A stretch of DNA of 64,000 nt from Brevundimonas mediterranea (GCF_014196125.1 NZ_JACIDA010000003.1:248001-312000); one strand, 5' to 3'; counted from the stretch's first letter, positions 10,497 to 20,442 are shown. A program made the numbers and translations. The notes: generated from the sequence alone by a model not told the origin.

Positions 10497-13400
10497 ATGA
10501 ACCAGATCTCGTCCTGGGCGATCAAGAACCCGATTCCGATCATCCTGCTGTTCCTGTTGCTGACCCTCGGCGGAGTGGTCGGCTTCATGGGGATGCGGAT
10601 CAATCAGAACCCCGACATCGACTTCCCGCTGGTCAATGTCACCGCCGCCCGCCCCGGCTCGGCGCCGGCGGAAATGGAGGTTCAGGTCACCCGCCTGATC
10701 GAGGATTCGCTGGCCGGCCTGTCGGGCGTGCGCCACATCACCTCCAACATCAGCGACGGCGTCTCGACGACGGTGATCGAGTTCGAACTGGGCACGGACA
10801 CCGACAGGGCGACCAATGACGTGCGCAACGCCATGACCGGCCTGCGCGCCAGCCTGCCGCAGGACATGCAGGAGCCGGGGGTCCAGCGCATCGACATCAC
10901 CGGCGACGCCCTGATCACCTATGTGGTCCGCTCGCCGACCATGACGCCGGAACAGATCAGCTGGTTCATCGACAATGAGATGAGCCGCGCCCTGCTGGCC
11001 CTGGGCGGCGTGGGCCAGGTCAACCGCTCGGGCGGGGTGGACCGCGAAATGCGGGTCGAGCTGGATCCGCAGCGGCTGGCCGCCTACGGCGTCACGGCGG
11101 CCGAGGTCAGCCAGGCCCTGACCAACGTCAACAACAACCTGCCCGGCGGCCGCGTCACCATCGCCGGGTCCGAGCGCGCCGTCCGCACCCTGGGCGCCGC
11201 CACCTCGGTGGCGCAGCTGCGCGAGACCCTGGTGCCGCTGGGCGACGGCAAGACCGTGCGACTGGATAATCTGGGCACGGTCGAGGACAAGTGGAGCGAA
11301 CCGCGCCGCCTGGCCCGCTACAACGGCCAGGAGGCCGTGACCTTCAACTTCCTGCGCTCGCGCACCGCCTCCGAGGTCAAGGTCGCCGAAAAGGTCCGCG
11401 AGGAGGTCAAGAAGATCGACGAGGCCCATCCCGAGCTGACCATCAGCCAGGTCACGGCCAGCGTCGAGGAGATCGAAGAGAGCTATCTGGCCTCGCTGGA
11501 GGCCCTGCTGCTGGGCGCCGTCCTGGCCGTCATCATCGTCTTCATCTTCCTGCGCGACTGGCGCGCCACCCTGATCGCGGCGACGGCCATGCCGATGTCG
11601 CTGATCCCGACCTTCGCCATCCTGGGCCCGCTGGACCAGTCGCTGAACGTCGTCACCCTGCTGGCCCTGTCCCTGACCATCGGCATCCTGGTCGATGACG
11701 CCATCGTGGAGATCGAGAACATCGTCCGCCACATGCGCGACGGCAAGCCGCCCTATGACGCCTCGCTGGAGGCGGCGGACGAGATCGGTCTGGCGGTCGT
11801 GGCCACCACGGCCACCATCATCGCCGTCTTCGCGCCGGTCGGCTTCATGCCCGGCATCATCGGCCAGTTCTTCAAGGCCTTCGCCCTGGCGGCCTGCGTC
11901 TCCGTGGCCTTCTCGCTGTTGGTGGCGCGGACCCTGACGCCGCTGATGGCCGCCTTCATCTTGAAACACTCCCACCACGAGGATCGCGACCCGTTCTGGA
12001 TGGGCGGCTATCTGAAGGCCTTGCGCTGGTCGCTGGGCAATCGGTGGAAGGTCTTCATCATCGGCATCCTGTTCCTGGTCGGGTCGATCGCGACCTCGGT
12101 CGTGGCCAAGATGTCGTTCGAGTTCATGTCGCCCGGCGACACGGCGCGCGCGGCCTTCCAGGTTGAGCTGCCGCCGGGTTCGACCCTGCGCCAGACCGAC
12201 GCCGTGGTGCAGCAGATCACCCGCAAGCTGGAGGCCCGCCCCGAGGTCACCTCGGTCTATGCCGCCGTCGGCGGCCAGGACGTGACCCAGGCCAATATCT
12301 ACGCCGACATGGTGCCCAAGGGCGACCGCGAGCTGAGCCAGCAGGCCTTCGCGCGGGTCATGGTCGACGAGATGAAGCAGATCCCCGGCGCCCGCATCCG
12401 CGCCGGCATCAGCCAGCAGGGCGGCGGCCCCGGCGACGGCACCACCTACACCTTCTCGATCCTGAGCGACGATCCCGTCGCCCTCAACGCCGCGGCGCGC
12501 AAGGTGGAAGAAGAAATGCGCGGCGTGTCGGGTCTGGCCAATGTCGTCAACTCGGCCGCCATCGCGCGTCCCGAAATCCTGGTCACGCCGCGTCCGGACG
12601 AGGCCGCCCTGGCGGGCGTGTCGGCCGGCGCCATCTCCCAGGCGGTGCGGGTCGCCACCATCGGCGATGTCGAGCAGAACCTGCCCAAGTACAATCTGGG
12701 GGATCGACAGATCCCGATCCGACTGCAGCTGACCGAAGCGGCGCGCGAGGACCTGAGCGTGCTGGAGAACCTGCGTGTGCCGGCGACGGGCGGAGCCTCG
12801 GTGCCGCTGAGCGCCGTCGCCGACATCCAGTTCGGCGCCGGTCCGGCCACCGTCACCCGTCAGGACCGGTCGCGCATCGCCTCGATCAGCGCCGAACTGG
12901 ACGGCATCACCACGGGCGCGGCGAGCGTGGCGGTCAACCGCCTGCCCTCGGTCCAGAAGCTGCCCGCCGGCGTGCGCCAGGTGCCGGCCGGCGACGAGGA
13001 GTTCATCCAGGAGATGCTGACCGGCTTCGGCATCGCCTTCGCCTCGGGCATTCTGCTGATGTATGCGGTGCTGACCCTGCTGTTCAAGAGCTTCGCCTAT
13101 CCGATCACCATCATGGCGGCCCTGCCCCTGGCCATCGGCGGCGCCTTCATCGCCCTGGCCATAGGCGGCGCCAACTTCTCCATGTCGGCCCTGATCGGGG
13201 TGCTGATGCTGATGGGGATCGCGGCCAAGAATTCCATCCTGCTGGTCGATTACGTCATCATGGCCGAGCGGGACGGCATGCCGCGCCACGAGGCCATCAT
13301 GGACGCGGCGCACAAGCGCGCCCGCCCCATCCTGATGACCACCTTCGCCATGGGGGCGGGCATGGTGCCCATCGCCATGGGCATCGGGGCCGACGTGCAG

Positions 13401-13589
13401 TTCCGCTCGCCCATGGCCATCGCCGTGCTGGGCGGGCTGATCTCCTCGACCTTCCTGTCCCTGCTCTACATCCCCGCCATCTTCACCATCGTCGACGACG
13501 TGGCCCAGTGGGCGCGGCGTATCCTGCGCCGGTCGACGGCGGGGCAGCGGGAGCTGGCCAAGCCGAGGCAGGGTCCGTTGGTGGAGTGA
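10497..13589 (+). CDS. RND efflux permease subunit (AcrB family)
   Basis: 1030 residues, the standard size for a 12-helix proton-driven RND pump. MNQISSWAIKNPIPIILLFL is the first helix. The paired aspartates of TM4 needed for proton relay are in GILVDDAIVEIENIVRHM, and the second-half counterpart reads GIAAKNSILLVDYVIMAERDG. Large periplasmic loops follow TM1 and TM7. It pairs with the adaptor upstream. The exported substrates cannot be read from the sequence. Confidence 0.95.
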   Translation: MNQISSWAIKNPIPIILLFLLLTLGGVVGFMGMRINQNPDIDFPLVNVTAARPGSAPAEMEVQVTRLIEDSLAGLSGVRHITSNISDGVSTTVIEFELGTDTDRATNDVRNAMTGLRASLPQDMQEPGVQRIDITGDALITYVVRSPTMTPEQISWFIDNEMSRALLALGGVGQVNRSGGVDREMRVELDPQRLAAYGVTAAEVSQALTNVNNNLPGGRVTIAGSERAVRTLGAATSVAQLRETLVPLGDGKTVRLDNLGTVEDKWSEPRRLARYNGQEAVTFNFLRSRTASEVKVAEKVREEVKKIDEAHPELTISQVTASVEEIEESYLASLEALLLGAVLAVIIVFIFLRDWRATLIAATAMPMSLIPTFAILGPLDQSLNVVTLLALSLTIGILVDDAIVEIENIVRHMRDGKPPYDASLEAADEIGLAVVATTATIIAVFAPVGFMPGIIGQFFKAFALAACVSVAFSLLVARTLTPLMAAFILKHSHHEDRDPFWMGGYLKALRWSLGNRWKVFIIGILFLVGSIATSVVAKMSFEFMSPGDTARAAFQVELPPGSTLRQTDAVVQQITRKLEARPEVTSVYAAVGGQDVTQANIYADMVPKGDRELSQQAFARVMVDEMKQIPGARIRAGISQQGGGPGDGTTYTFSILSDDPVALNAAARKVEEEMRGVSGLANVVNSAAIARPEILVTPRPDEAALAGVSAGAISQAVRVATIGDVEQNLPKYNLGDRQIPIRLQLTEAAREDLSVLENLRVPATGGASVPLSAVADIQFGAGPATVTRQDRSRIASISAELDGITTGAASVAVNRLPSVQKLPAGVRQVPAGDEEFIQEMLTGFGIAFASGILLMYAVLTLLFKSFAYPITIMAALPLAIGGAFIALAIGGANFSMSALIGVLMLMGIAAKNSILLVDYVIMAERDGMPRHEAIMDAAHKRARPILMTTFAMGAGMVPIAMGIGADVQFRSPMAIAVLGGLISSTFLSLLYIPAIFTIVDDVAQWARRILRRSTAGQRELAKPRQGPLVE

Positions 13590-13598
13590 GGCTGAAGC

Positions 13599-13631
13599 CC
13601 GTTGCAGACCTTCGGAGGGTCTTCAACGGGT
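13599..13631 (+). terminator. Hairpin after the efflux operon
   Basis: CCCGTTG-c-AGACC pairs with GGTCT-t-CAACGGG around a short loop, 9 bases after the permease stop. There is no good T-run, so it may be a weak terminator or an mRNA-stabilising hairpin. Confidence 0.4.
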
Positions 13632-13658
13632 GGTTAGCAGACATCAGCTTTCGGTCGC

Positions 13659-14387
13659 TTAGTCGCAGGCCGACTTGGGGGCGTTACCGGGAGCGGTCCC
13701 GCAGATGTATCCCGCTATTCTGGATGGGTCGATTTCATAGCCGTGGTCGCCCCGGCGCAAATCCTCCTTGTGCGGGAGGGAGCCCGTCTGGGCGACCGGC
13801 ACGCTCAGGGTACCGGGCCAGCGCTCAACGATCCGTGACATTAGCCGCTCGCGAAAGCGCCGAGCCAGTGATGGGTCTTCACCTCTCTCGAACGATATCC
13901 ACACATGGCCGAGGTGAGACTGGTCCGAGACGCGAGCTTCGCTTTGGCGGACTTCACCGCCGCGATAAACAGTTACTTCGATCGACTTGCGAAGCTCGGG
14001 TGCCATCTCGGCCCAGCGCTCCATTTCCTCTGCCGTCTCGATATTGAGGTCTAGCCCCTCAATAGCCGCCTCAGCTTGGAGGATGGTCAGGAAGTCGGCC
14101 CGGTCCACCGCCGTGGTCAGCGGCACCTCGAAAGCCGCCACTGTCTTAGCGCTTTCGGATTGCGGAACAGGCTGGCAAGCTCGGAAGCAACCGACAGGCA
14201 AAGATATGGTAAGCAGCACCGCAGCTGTCGCGCCGACCGGGAAGCGTAGAGAAGCCGCTCGCGATGAGCGAGGACCCCATCGGCGCGCTGCGATCCACAC
14301 AAGCCAGAGCAAGAGGGTGCCGCCGATCGTCGCCATAGCGGCGAAGCCGATCACGGCTGGAATTATGAATATGATCTCACCGCCCAT
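13659..14387 (-). CDS. Membrane-anchored protein of unknown function
   Basis: 242 residues. ATG 14387 follows GAGGTGA with 8-base spacing and is preferred over the GTG 12 bases upstream. Two hydrophobic segments lie at the N-terminus (IIFIIPAVIGFAAMATIGG and a second ending LTISLPVGCF), followed by a soluble domain of about 175 residues with SHLGHVWISFERGED and a C-terminal pair of cysteines. I do not recognise the family. Codon use is less GC-rich than the efflux genes, suggesting acquisition. Confidence 0.65.
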   Translation of the reverse strand: MGGEIIFIIPAVIGFAAMATIGGTLLLWLVWIAARRWGPRSSRAASLRFPVGATAAVLLTISLPVGCFRACQPVPQSESAKTVAAFEVPLTTAVDRADFLTILQAEAAIEGLDLNIETAEEMERWAEMAPELRKSIEVTVYRGGEVRQSEARVSDQSHLGHVWISFERGEDPSLARRFRERLMSRIVERWPGTLSVPVAQTGSLPHKEDLRRGDHGYEIDPSRIAGYICGTAPGNAPKSACD

Positions 14388-14566
14388 TCGGGACGTCACC
14401 TCGTCGAGCGCTCAAGCCTAGTCCCTGTTGGCTAGGTCATGTCAGCTACATAGCATCGTTATCGTCGTCATAAGCAGACTCGTTCAATGACCGCTAAGTG
14501 TCGAAAGGCGAACTGAAGACGGCGTCTGACACAAGACATTCCCGCCCTCCCCTGACCAGACATCCA

Positions 14567-14601
14567 AGAAAAAGGGCCGACCGGTTTCCCGGTCGGCCCT
14601 T
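14567..14601 (-). terminator. Rho-independent terminator of the TonB receptor gene
   Basis: A perfect 13-bp stem (AAGGGCCGACCGG / CCGGTCGGCCCTT, loop 14585-14588) followed on the minus strand by a T-run. It lies about 45 bases past the receptor stop. Confidence 0.88.
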
Positions 14602-14645
14602 CGTCGTTCCCCCCTTTGAGCCTTACGGCCCGGGCGGCTGGACGA

Positions 14646-17282
14646 TCAGTATTTGACCTTCAGCGTCACGCCCCAGGTGCGCGGGGCGCCCAGGTAGGCG
14701 TTGTAGGTCGCCGTGTCGGTGGCGATATTATAGTAGGTGCCGTCCGCCTGGGGCGTGGTGGTGTTGGTGAAGGCCGTGCCCTGCAGCGGAGCGGCGAAGC
14801 CGACCTGGGTGTATTCTTCCTGCAGCAGGTTCTGGCCCCAGACGTCGATGGTCCAGCGTTCGTCTTCCGACCCGATGGTGATGCGGCCGTTGACGACGGT
14901 GAAGGCCTCCTGGTCCTTGTACGGCAGCAGGTCCGAGCCGGTGTTGTAATCGGTCGAATATTTGGCCGACAGATTGAAGCCGCCGCGCAGGCCGCCGCCC
15001 AGCGAGCGGTCGAAGGCCAGGGCGCCGGTCAGCGACCATTCCGGAGCGAACGAGGCGCGGGCGCCCGGCAGCAGGGACAGGGCGGGGAAGCGCGCCGGGT
15101 TCGACAGGTCGGCGGCGGTGAAGTCGTTGTACTTGGCGTCCGTATAGGTGACGCCGCCCTGGAACATCAGGCCCTCGACCGGGGTGAACCAGACCATGTC
15201 GGCGTCGACGCCGCGCGAGGTCAGTTCCGGGATGGATTCCACCACGAAGGCGGTGCCCAGGAAGGTGTTGAGCTGGAAGTTCTCGAACTTCTGATCGAAG
15301 TAGGTGACATTCAGCAGCATCGAGCGATTGAACAGGGTCGTCTTCACCCCGATCTCATAGCTGTCCACCGTCTCGGCGTCGAAGAACAGCGAGGCGTCCG
15401 GCGTCACCCCCGTCTGCACCCGGTCCATGTTGTAACCCGCGCCCTTGTAGCCCCGCGCATAGGAGGCGTAGGCCATGACGGCGTCGTTGAACCGGTAGGA
15501 ACCCTTGAACGTGCCGCTGATGTCGGTGTCGCTGAACTTCTCCTGGATCCGGCGATTGTCATAGAACGGGTTCGACCAGGGCAGGCACAGCAGGCCCACA
15601 GCCGCGGCCGGGGTCCCCACATTGACGGTGCCGGGAATGGCCGACGCCGCTCGGTTGGCCGGAATCTGGTTCGCCAGGGCGCCGCCGCAGGCCGCGCCAT
15701 TGCTTCCCAGATTGTCCTGAACCCCCAGCAGACGCTTGCTGTCATAGGTGTAGCGCAGGCCCAGGTTCAGGTCGAAGGCTTCCGTCACCCGCCAGGTGTT
15801 GTTGGTGAACAGGGCCACCGACTCCGCTTTCTGGGAATAGTGGTCCTCATAGGCCTTGCCCGCCGCGAAGGTCGGGGCGGCGGCGCTGGGCGCCACGGCG
15901 CCGACGACGCAGAGCGGGGTGTTCGGCGCGGCGGCGGTGACCAGGAAGCCCTGCGGATTGGTGAAACAGCCCAGTCGGCTCGGGCTCGGGCCGCCGACCG
16001 AAGCCGGCAGGGTCGCCGTCAGCAGGAAGGAGGCGAAGCCGTTGTAGTCCGCGCCGTAGGAATAGGAGTCGTCGCGATAGACGCCTTCCTTGGTGGCGAA
16101 CAGGCCGACCAGCCAGTCGAACTTGTCCGTCGTGCCCGCCAGGCGGAATTCCTGGGTCAGGTTGTCGACGCCGTAGCCGTTGGACCCGTCATTCTCGCGG
16201 TGAAGGATGTCGGCGCCCGTATAGTCCAGGTCCATCCCCTGCTGGAACGACCAGTCGCGCCACGAGGTTTGCGACGTCAGAGTGGCGTTCAGGCTGGGCA
16301 GGTCGATGGTGGCTTCCGCCGACAGGCCCATGTCCTCGATCTCTTGAGGCGTCTCGCGGTTCGAATAGGCGGTGCGGCTGAAGGGCACCGTGCCGAAGCC
16401 GGCGACGGGCGGTCGCTGGCCGGGGCCGTTCGGCGCGGTCAGGGCGGCGATGAAGGCCTGGGTCGGGCCGACGCGGGTCTGAACCGCCGAGCAGCAGAAT
16501 TCGTCGCGCTTGGTGTAGTCGGCGATCAGGCGGATCGACACCTCGTCGCTGGGCAGGATCAGCAGTTGGCCGCGACCGGTCCAGTAATCCTGGGTGTTGT
16601 CTTCGGTGAGGGTGCGCGGGCCGTCGCCGACGTTGACGTCATAGAAGCCGTCGCGCTCGCGATGCGCCACGAAGATGCGGCCGGCGATCATGTCGCTGAG
16701 CGGGCCGGTCGCCGAGACCGAGCCGCCGATGGCGCCGAAGTTGCCGGCGGTCAGTTCGGCCGAAACCGACGGGTCGAACGACGGGCGTTCGGTGATGATG
16801 TTGATGACCCCGGCCGAGGTGTTCTTGCCGAACAGGGTCCCCTGCGGTCCCTTCAGCACCTCGATGCGGCTCAGCTCGCCCAGGTCGCCGAAGCCGACCG
16901 AGTTGCGCGAGCGATAGACGCCGTCGATCACGACGCCGACCGAGGATTCCAGACCGGGGTTGTCGCCGACGGTGCCGGCCCCGCGGATGCGGACCGTGGT
17001 CGAGGCTTCCGACTGGGTCGAGGTCACGGTCATGCCCGGCGTCAGGATCTGCAGATCCTTGATGTCCTGCACCCCGGCGCCGTCAAGCACTTCCTGCGAC
17101 AGGGTCGTGACCACGATCGGCACGTCCTGCAGGCTCTGTTCGCGCTTCTGGGCGGTGACGATGATGTCGTCCACGCTGGTGGGCGCCTCCTGGGCGGCGG
17201 CGATGCCGGCGAAGCCGAACACGGCGGCGCCGACGACGGCGGCGGACACGGTGGTCCGGAGATAGCGGTTAGTGTGGCGCAT
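14646..17282 (-). CDS. TonB-dependent receptor
   Basis: 878 residues, complete. The start at 17282 has GGGAGGAC six bases upstream. The signal peptide ends FAGIAAAQE, the TonB-box/plug reads VDDIIVTAQKREQSLQDVPI, and plug motifs EVLKGPQGTLFGKNTSAGVI and VIDGVYRSRN follow. The C-terminal strand ends GVTLKVKY with the terminal aromatic residue required for barrel assembly. The plug is typical of the large Caulobacter/Sphingomonas receptor group; the substrate is unknown. No transporter or catabolic gene adjoins it. It has its own terminator at 14567-14601. Confidence 0.95.
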   Translation of the reverse strand: MRHTNRYLRTTVSAAVVGAAVFGFAGIAAAQEAPTSVDDIIVTAQKREQSLQDVPIVVTTLSQEVLDGAGVQDIKDLQILTPGMTVTSTQSEASTTVRIRGAGTVGDNPGLESSVGVVIDGVYRSRNSVGFGDLGELSRIEVLKGPQGTLFGKNTSAGVINIITERPSFDPSVSAELTAGNFGAIGGSVSATGPLSDMIAGRIFVAHRERDGFYDVNVGDGPRTLTEDNTQDYWTGRGQLLILPSDEVSIRLIADYTKRDEFCCSAVQTRVGPTQAFIAALTAPNGPGQRPPVAGFGTVPFSRTAYSNRETPQEIEDMGLSAEATIDLPSLNATLTSQTSWRDWSFQQGMDLDYTGADILHRENDGSNGYGVDNLTQEFRLAGTTDKFDWLVGLFATKEGVYRDDSYSYGADYNGFASFLLTATLPASVGGPSPSRLGCFTNPQGFLVTAAAPNTPLCVVGAVAPSAAAPTFAAGKAYEDHYSQKAESVALFTNNTWRVTEAFDLNLGLRYTYDSKRLLGVQDNLGSNGAACGGALANQIPANRAASAIPGTVNVGTPAAAVGLLCLPWSNPFYDNRRIQEKFSDTDISGTFKGSYRFNDAVMAYASYARGYKGAGYNMDRVQTGVTPDASLFFDAETVDSYEIGVKTTLFNRSMLLNVTYFDQKFENFQLNTFLGTAFVVESIPELTSRGVDADMVWFTPVEGLMFQGGVTYTDAKYNDFTAADLSNPARFPALSLLPGARASFAPEWSLTGALAFDRSLGGGLRGGFNLSAKYSTDYNTGSDLLPYKDQEAFTVVNGRITIGSEDERWTIDVWGQNLLQEEYTQVGFAAPLQGTAFTNTTTPQADGTYYNIATDTATYNAYLGAPRTWGVTLKVKY

Positions 17283-17540
17283 GAAAGCGTCCTCCCGGCT
17301 CTGAAGCCCGGTCACGCGGAGCGCGACCGCAGCGTTTCCTAGTTCCCAATCGACGCGCCTCTGCGTGGAGACGCGTTCAGTACCGCAGAGGCTAAGCCCG
17401 CTTGGGCGTGAGCTACAAGCGAGCGTTGTTACCCGCGACGATTTTTCGCCGCAGTTCGGCCTTCCTGTGACAAGGAAGAGACAGAAAACGCTTACGCTAG
17501 GTCAGTTTTTGCACCGCAGTCGCGGCTTTCCCGGAGAAAT

Positions 17541-17559
17541 CGGGGGCTATTCGCCCCCG
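17541..17559 (-). terminator. Hairpin overlapping the nhaA stop codon
   Basis: CGGGGGC and GCCCCCG pair across a 5-base loop that contains the stop codon. On the minus strand the sequence following the stem is ATTTCTCC, a poor T-run, so termination is only possible. Confidence 0.45.
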
Positions 17560-18740
17560 ACCTTCGGCCGGGTCCGGCCCGCCAGACCCAGAACGACGGC
17601 CGCCGCGACGGCCGACAGGATCGAGCCGCCGATGACGCCCAGCTTGACCTCGACCTGTTTGGGCGAATCGACCGCGCCGGGGAAGGCCAGGACGCCGATG
17701 AACAGGCTCATGGTGAAGCCCACGCCGCACAGCAGCGACACCCCATAGACCTGCAGCCAGGTGGCGTCGGTCGGCCGGGCGCCGATCCTCAGGGCCGAGG
17801 CCAGCCAGGCCATGCCCAGCACGCCGATCTGCTTGCCGAAGAACAGGCCGAGCGCGATGGCGACGACCAGGGGCGCGAAGGCCTGATCCATCGTCAGACC
17901 GGCGAAGGACACCCCCGCCTTGGCGAAGGCGAACAGGGGCAGGACCAGGAAGGCGTTCCACGGATGCAGGTCGTGCATCGCCTCCTTCAGCGGGCTCTGG
18001 CGATCTTCCTTGCGGGCCGCGATCGGCACGATCATGGCGAAGGCCACGGCGGTCAGCGAGGTGCTGAGCCCCGACAGGACCGTCAGATACCAGACCGCCG
18101 CAAAGCCCAGCACCCAGAAGGGCGTCGGAATGCGGATCCGGTGCGCCACCAGGCCGCCCACGGCGATCAGGCCCAGGGCCCAGAACAGCGGCGCCCAGTT
18201 GGCGCCCTCGCTGAACAGGACGGCGATCAGGGCGATGGCGCCCAGGTCGTCGACGATGGCCAAGGTCAGCAGGAAGACCCGCAGCGACGACGGCAGCCCC
18301 TTGCCGACGAAACCGAAGATGGCGAGGGCGAAGGCGATGTCGGTGGCTAAGGGAATGGGCCAGCCCGCATGGGGCGCTCCCATCGTCGCCGACAGCAGCA
18401 GATAGACGGCGGCCGGCCCGGCCATGCCGCCCAGGGCCGCCAGCACCGGCGTCGCCAGCTTGCGCGGGTCGCTCAGTTCGCCGCGCACGATCTCGTATTT
18501 GATCTCCAGCCCCACGACGAGGAAGAAGATCGCCATCAGGCCTTCCTTGATCCAGTCGGAGATCGATTCCTCCAGCCGGATCGGACCGATCTGAAGCACA
18601 TGATAGCTCTTCAGCCAGGTGAAATAGTCCGCCGACCAGGGCGAGTTGGCCACCAGCACCGCCGCGATGGCCGCCAGGGCCAGGGCCGAGCCGGATGCGG
18701 CCTCGGTCTTGAGGAAGTCGAGAGTCAGTTTGCGCGCCAC
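17547..18740 (-). CDS. nhaA: Na+/H+ antiporter NhaA
   Basis: 397 residues from a GTG with GGAGG five bases upstream, close to the 388 of E. coli NhaA. It exchanges sodium for protons across the inner membrane for pH and salt homeostasis. The hallmark aspartates are present: ATDIAFALAI (first Asp of the unwound TM4 region) and LAIVDDLGAIALIAVLF, the paired Asp of TM5. LVVGLEIKYEIVRGELSD is the typical TM2-cytoplasmic loop. It stands alone, divergent from selO. Confidence 0.96.
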   Translation of the reverse strand: MARKLTLDFLKTEAASGSALALAAIAAVLVANSPWSADYFTWLKSYHVLQIGPIRLEESISDWIKEGLMAIFFLVVGLEIKYEIVRGELSDPRKLATPVLAALGGMAGPAAVYLLLSATMGAPHAGWPIPLATDIAFALAIFGFVGKGLPSSLRVFLLTLAIVDDLGAIALIAVLFSEGANWAPLFWALGLIAVGGLVAHRIRIPTPFWVLGFAAVWYLTVLSGLSTSLTAVAFAMIVPIAARKEDRQSPLKEAMHDLHPWNAFLVLPLFAFAKAGVSFAGLTMDQAFAPLVVAIALGLFFGKQIGVLGMAWLASALRIGARPTDATWLQVYGVSLLCGVGFTMSLFIGVLAFPGAVDSPKQVEVKLGVIGGSILSAVAAAVVLGLAGRTRPKVGGE

Positions 18741-18956
18741 GGCGGCCTCCAGTCGAAAGGATGAGCTGTCGTGACGCCAGGTTATCGACGGGCGTCGGAC
18801 CGGATTCGCCGCTTCATCGTGTGAAGACGGCGCCGGCCTGGCCGCAAGCGCGGCCTGATGTCTGCCGACAAGAATACGGCATGGGCCCAGAGGTTCAACC
18901 GAAACCGTCACCATAGGCGACTTGCGAAACACATGCGGCGGTCGCACCTAGCCCCC

Positions 18957-20414
18957 ATGCCCCCCTCCCCCGCCTATCGCCCCGAAGCGCGCGTCTTCGA
19001 TCTGGGCCCCGATTTCGCCGACGCCGTCCAGGCGGCCGATTTTCCCCAGGCCGTGCTGCGGTTCCGCAACGACCGCGCCGCCGCGGATGTGGGGCTGGAC
19101 GGGCTGAGCGACGCCGAATGGATCGCCGCCTTCGGCCGGTTCGAGCCCCTGCCCGGCCAGCCCGGCCCCCTCGCCATGCGCTATCACGGCCATCAGTTCC
19201 GCCACTACAATCCCGACCTGGGCGACGGGCGCGGCTTCCTGGCGGCGCAGATGCGCGAAACGCCGCGCGCTCAAGTAACGAGCGACCGCGTCGCGAGTGA
19301 TAGCGCCCCAGGTCGACTTCTCGACCTGGGAACAAAAGGCTCGGGTCAGACGCCCTGGTCGCGCGGCGGCGATGGGCGGCTGACGTTGAAGGGCGGGGTG
19401 CGCGAGGTGCTGGCCGCGTCCATGCTTGAGGCCCAGGGCGTCCCCACCAGCCGCGCCTTCTCGCTGATCGAGACCGGCGAGGCGCTGGAGCGCGGCGACG
19501 AGCCGTCGCCGACCCGGTCGGCCGTGCTGGTGCGCCTGTCACACTCCCATATCCGCTTCGGAACCTTCCAGCGCGCCGCCTATCTGGGTCGCGCCGATCA
19601 GATCGAGACCCTGATCGAACACGTCCGCACTCTTTATCACCCGACGGTCGCCGCCGGGGACGCGCCCGGCCTGCTGCGCGCCGTCGTCGAGGCCTCGGCG
19701 AAACTGACGGCGCGCTGGATCGCGGCCGGCTTCGTCCATGGCGTGCTGAACACCGACAATCTGAACGTCACGGGCGAGAGTTTCGACTATGGCCCCTGGC
19801 GCTTCCTGCCCGAATACGACCCGGCCTTCACCGCCGCCTATTTCGACCAGACCGGTCTCTACGCCTTCGCCCGCCAGCCTGAGGCGGTGTTCTGGAACCT
19901 GACCCAGTTAGCCGGCTGTCTGAAACTGGTCGCCGAGGCCGAGCCCCTGACCGACGCCCTGAACAGTTTCGGCCCCGCCTATATCCGCGAACTGCGCGCC
20001 GCCTTCCTGATGCGGCTGGGCGTGTTGAGCCTGGGCGAGGCGGCGGACCAGAGGCTGGTCGATGCGACCCTGGCCCTGTTGCGGGAAGGCGGCGAGGCCC
20101 TGCGCTGGGAGCCTCTGTTCTTCGACTGGTTCGGCGGCTTCGCCTCCTCGGCGCGCGCCCTGTCGGGGCCGCGCGCCAGACTGTACCAGGGCGAGGCCTT
20201 CGACGTTTTCCGCTTCGCCCTGATGGAACATGAGCCCGACCGGATCGAACGGCTGGAACATCCCATGTTCGCCGCCCGCGAACCGGAGGAGATGCTGATT
20301 GACGATGTCGAGGCGATATGGGCCGCCATCGACGCCGCCGACGACTGGGGGCCGTTCCAGGCCAAGCTGGCGCGGCTGGAGGCCGCCCGCACCGCCTGGG
20401 GCTTCACCGCCTGA
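18957..20414 (+). CDS. selO: SelO-type protein adenylyltransferase (YdiU/UPF0061)
   Basis: 485 residues. SelO is a pseudokinase-fold enzyme that transfers AMP from ATP to protein hydroxyl groups. LLDLGTKGSGQTPWSRGGDG, VREVLAASML, FVHGVLNTDNLNVTGE and FDYGPWRFLPEYDP carry the nucleotide and metal-binding residues. ATG 18957 was chosen because homology begins at YRPEARVFDLG; upstream in-frame ATGs (18858, 18933) would add an unconserved basic leader. Two oddities: about 17 extra residues (RETPRAQVTSDRVASDSAP) interrupt the usual join before GRLLDLGTKGSG, and the C-terminus (WGFTA) lacks the Cys/Sec-containing tail found in many SelO proteins. Confidence 0.92.
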   Translation: MPPSPAYRPEARVFDLGPDFADAVQAADFPQAVLRFRNDRAAADVGLDGLSDAEWIAAFGRFEPLPGQPGPLAMRYHGHQFRHYNPDLGDGRGFLAAQMRETPRAQVTSDRVASDSAPGRLLDLGTKGSGQTPWSRGGDGRLTLKGGVREVLAASMLEAQGVPTSRAFSLIETGEALERGDEPSPTRSAVLVRLSHSHIRFGTFQRAAYLGRADQIETLIEHVRTLYHPTVAAGDAPGLLRAVVEASAKLTARWIAAGFVHGVLNTDNLNVTGESFDYGPWRFLPEYDPAFTAAYFDQTGLYAFARQPEAVFWNLTQLAGCLKLVAEAEPLTDALNSFGPAYIRELRAAFLMRLGVLSLGEAADQRLVDATLALLREGGEALRWEPLFFDWFGGFASSARALSGPRARLYQGEAFDVFRFALMEHEPDRIERLEHPMFAAREPEEMLIDDVEAIWAAIDAADDWGPFQAKLARLEAARTAWGFTA

Positions 20415-20442
20415 GCCGAACCTTACGAAAGCTTCATCTCGT

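Noticed and set aside
14616..17342. Open frame of about 900 codons antisense to the second TonB receptor
   Set aside because: Same composition artefact; the minus strand carries an unmistakable receptor with signal peptide, ribosome-binding site and terminator.
17283..17546. Possible cobalamin or other riboswitch upstream of the TonB receptor at 14646
   Set aside because: No conserved box or recognisable secondary structure seen; the region only shows short local pairings.
18858..18956. Upstream in-frame start codons for selO
   Set aside because: They would add a basic leader with no family similarity; homology begins just after 18957. The choice remains provisional as no start has a strong ribosome-binding site.
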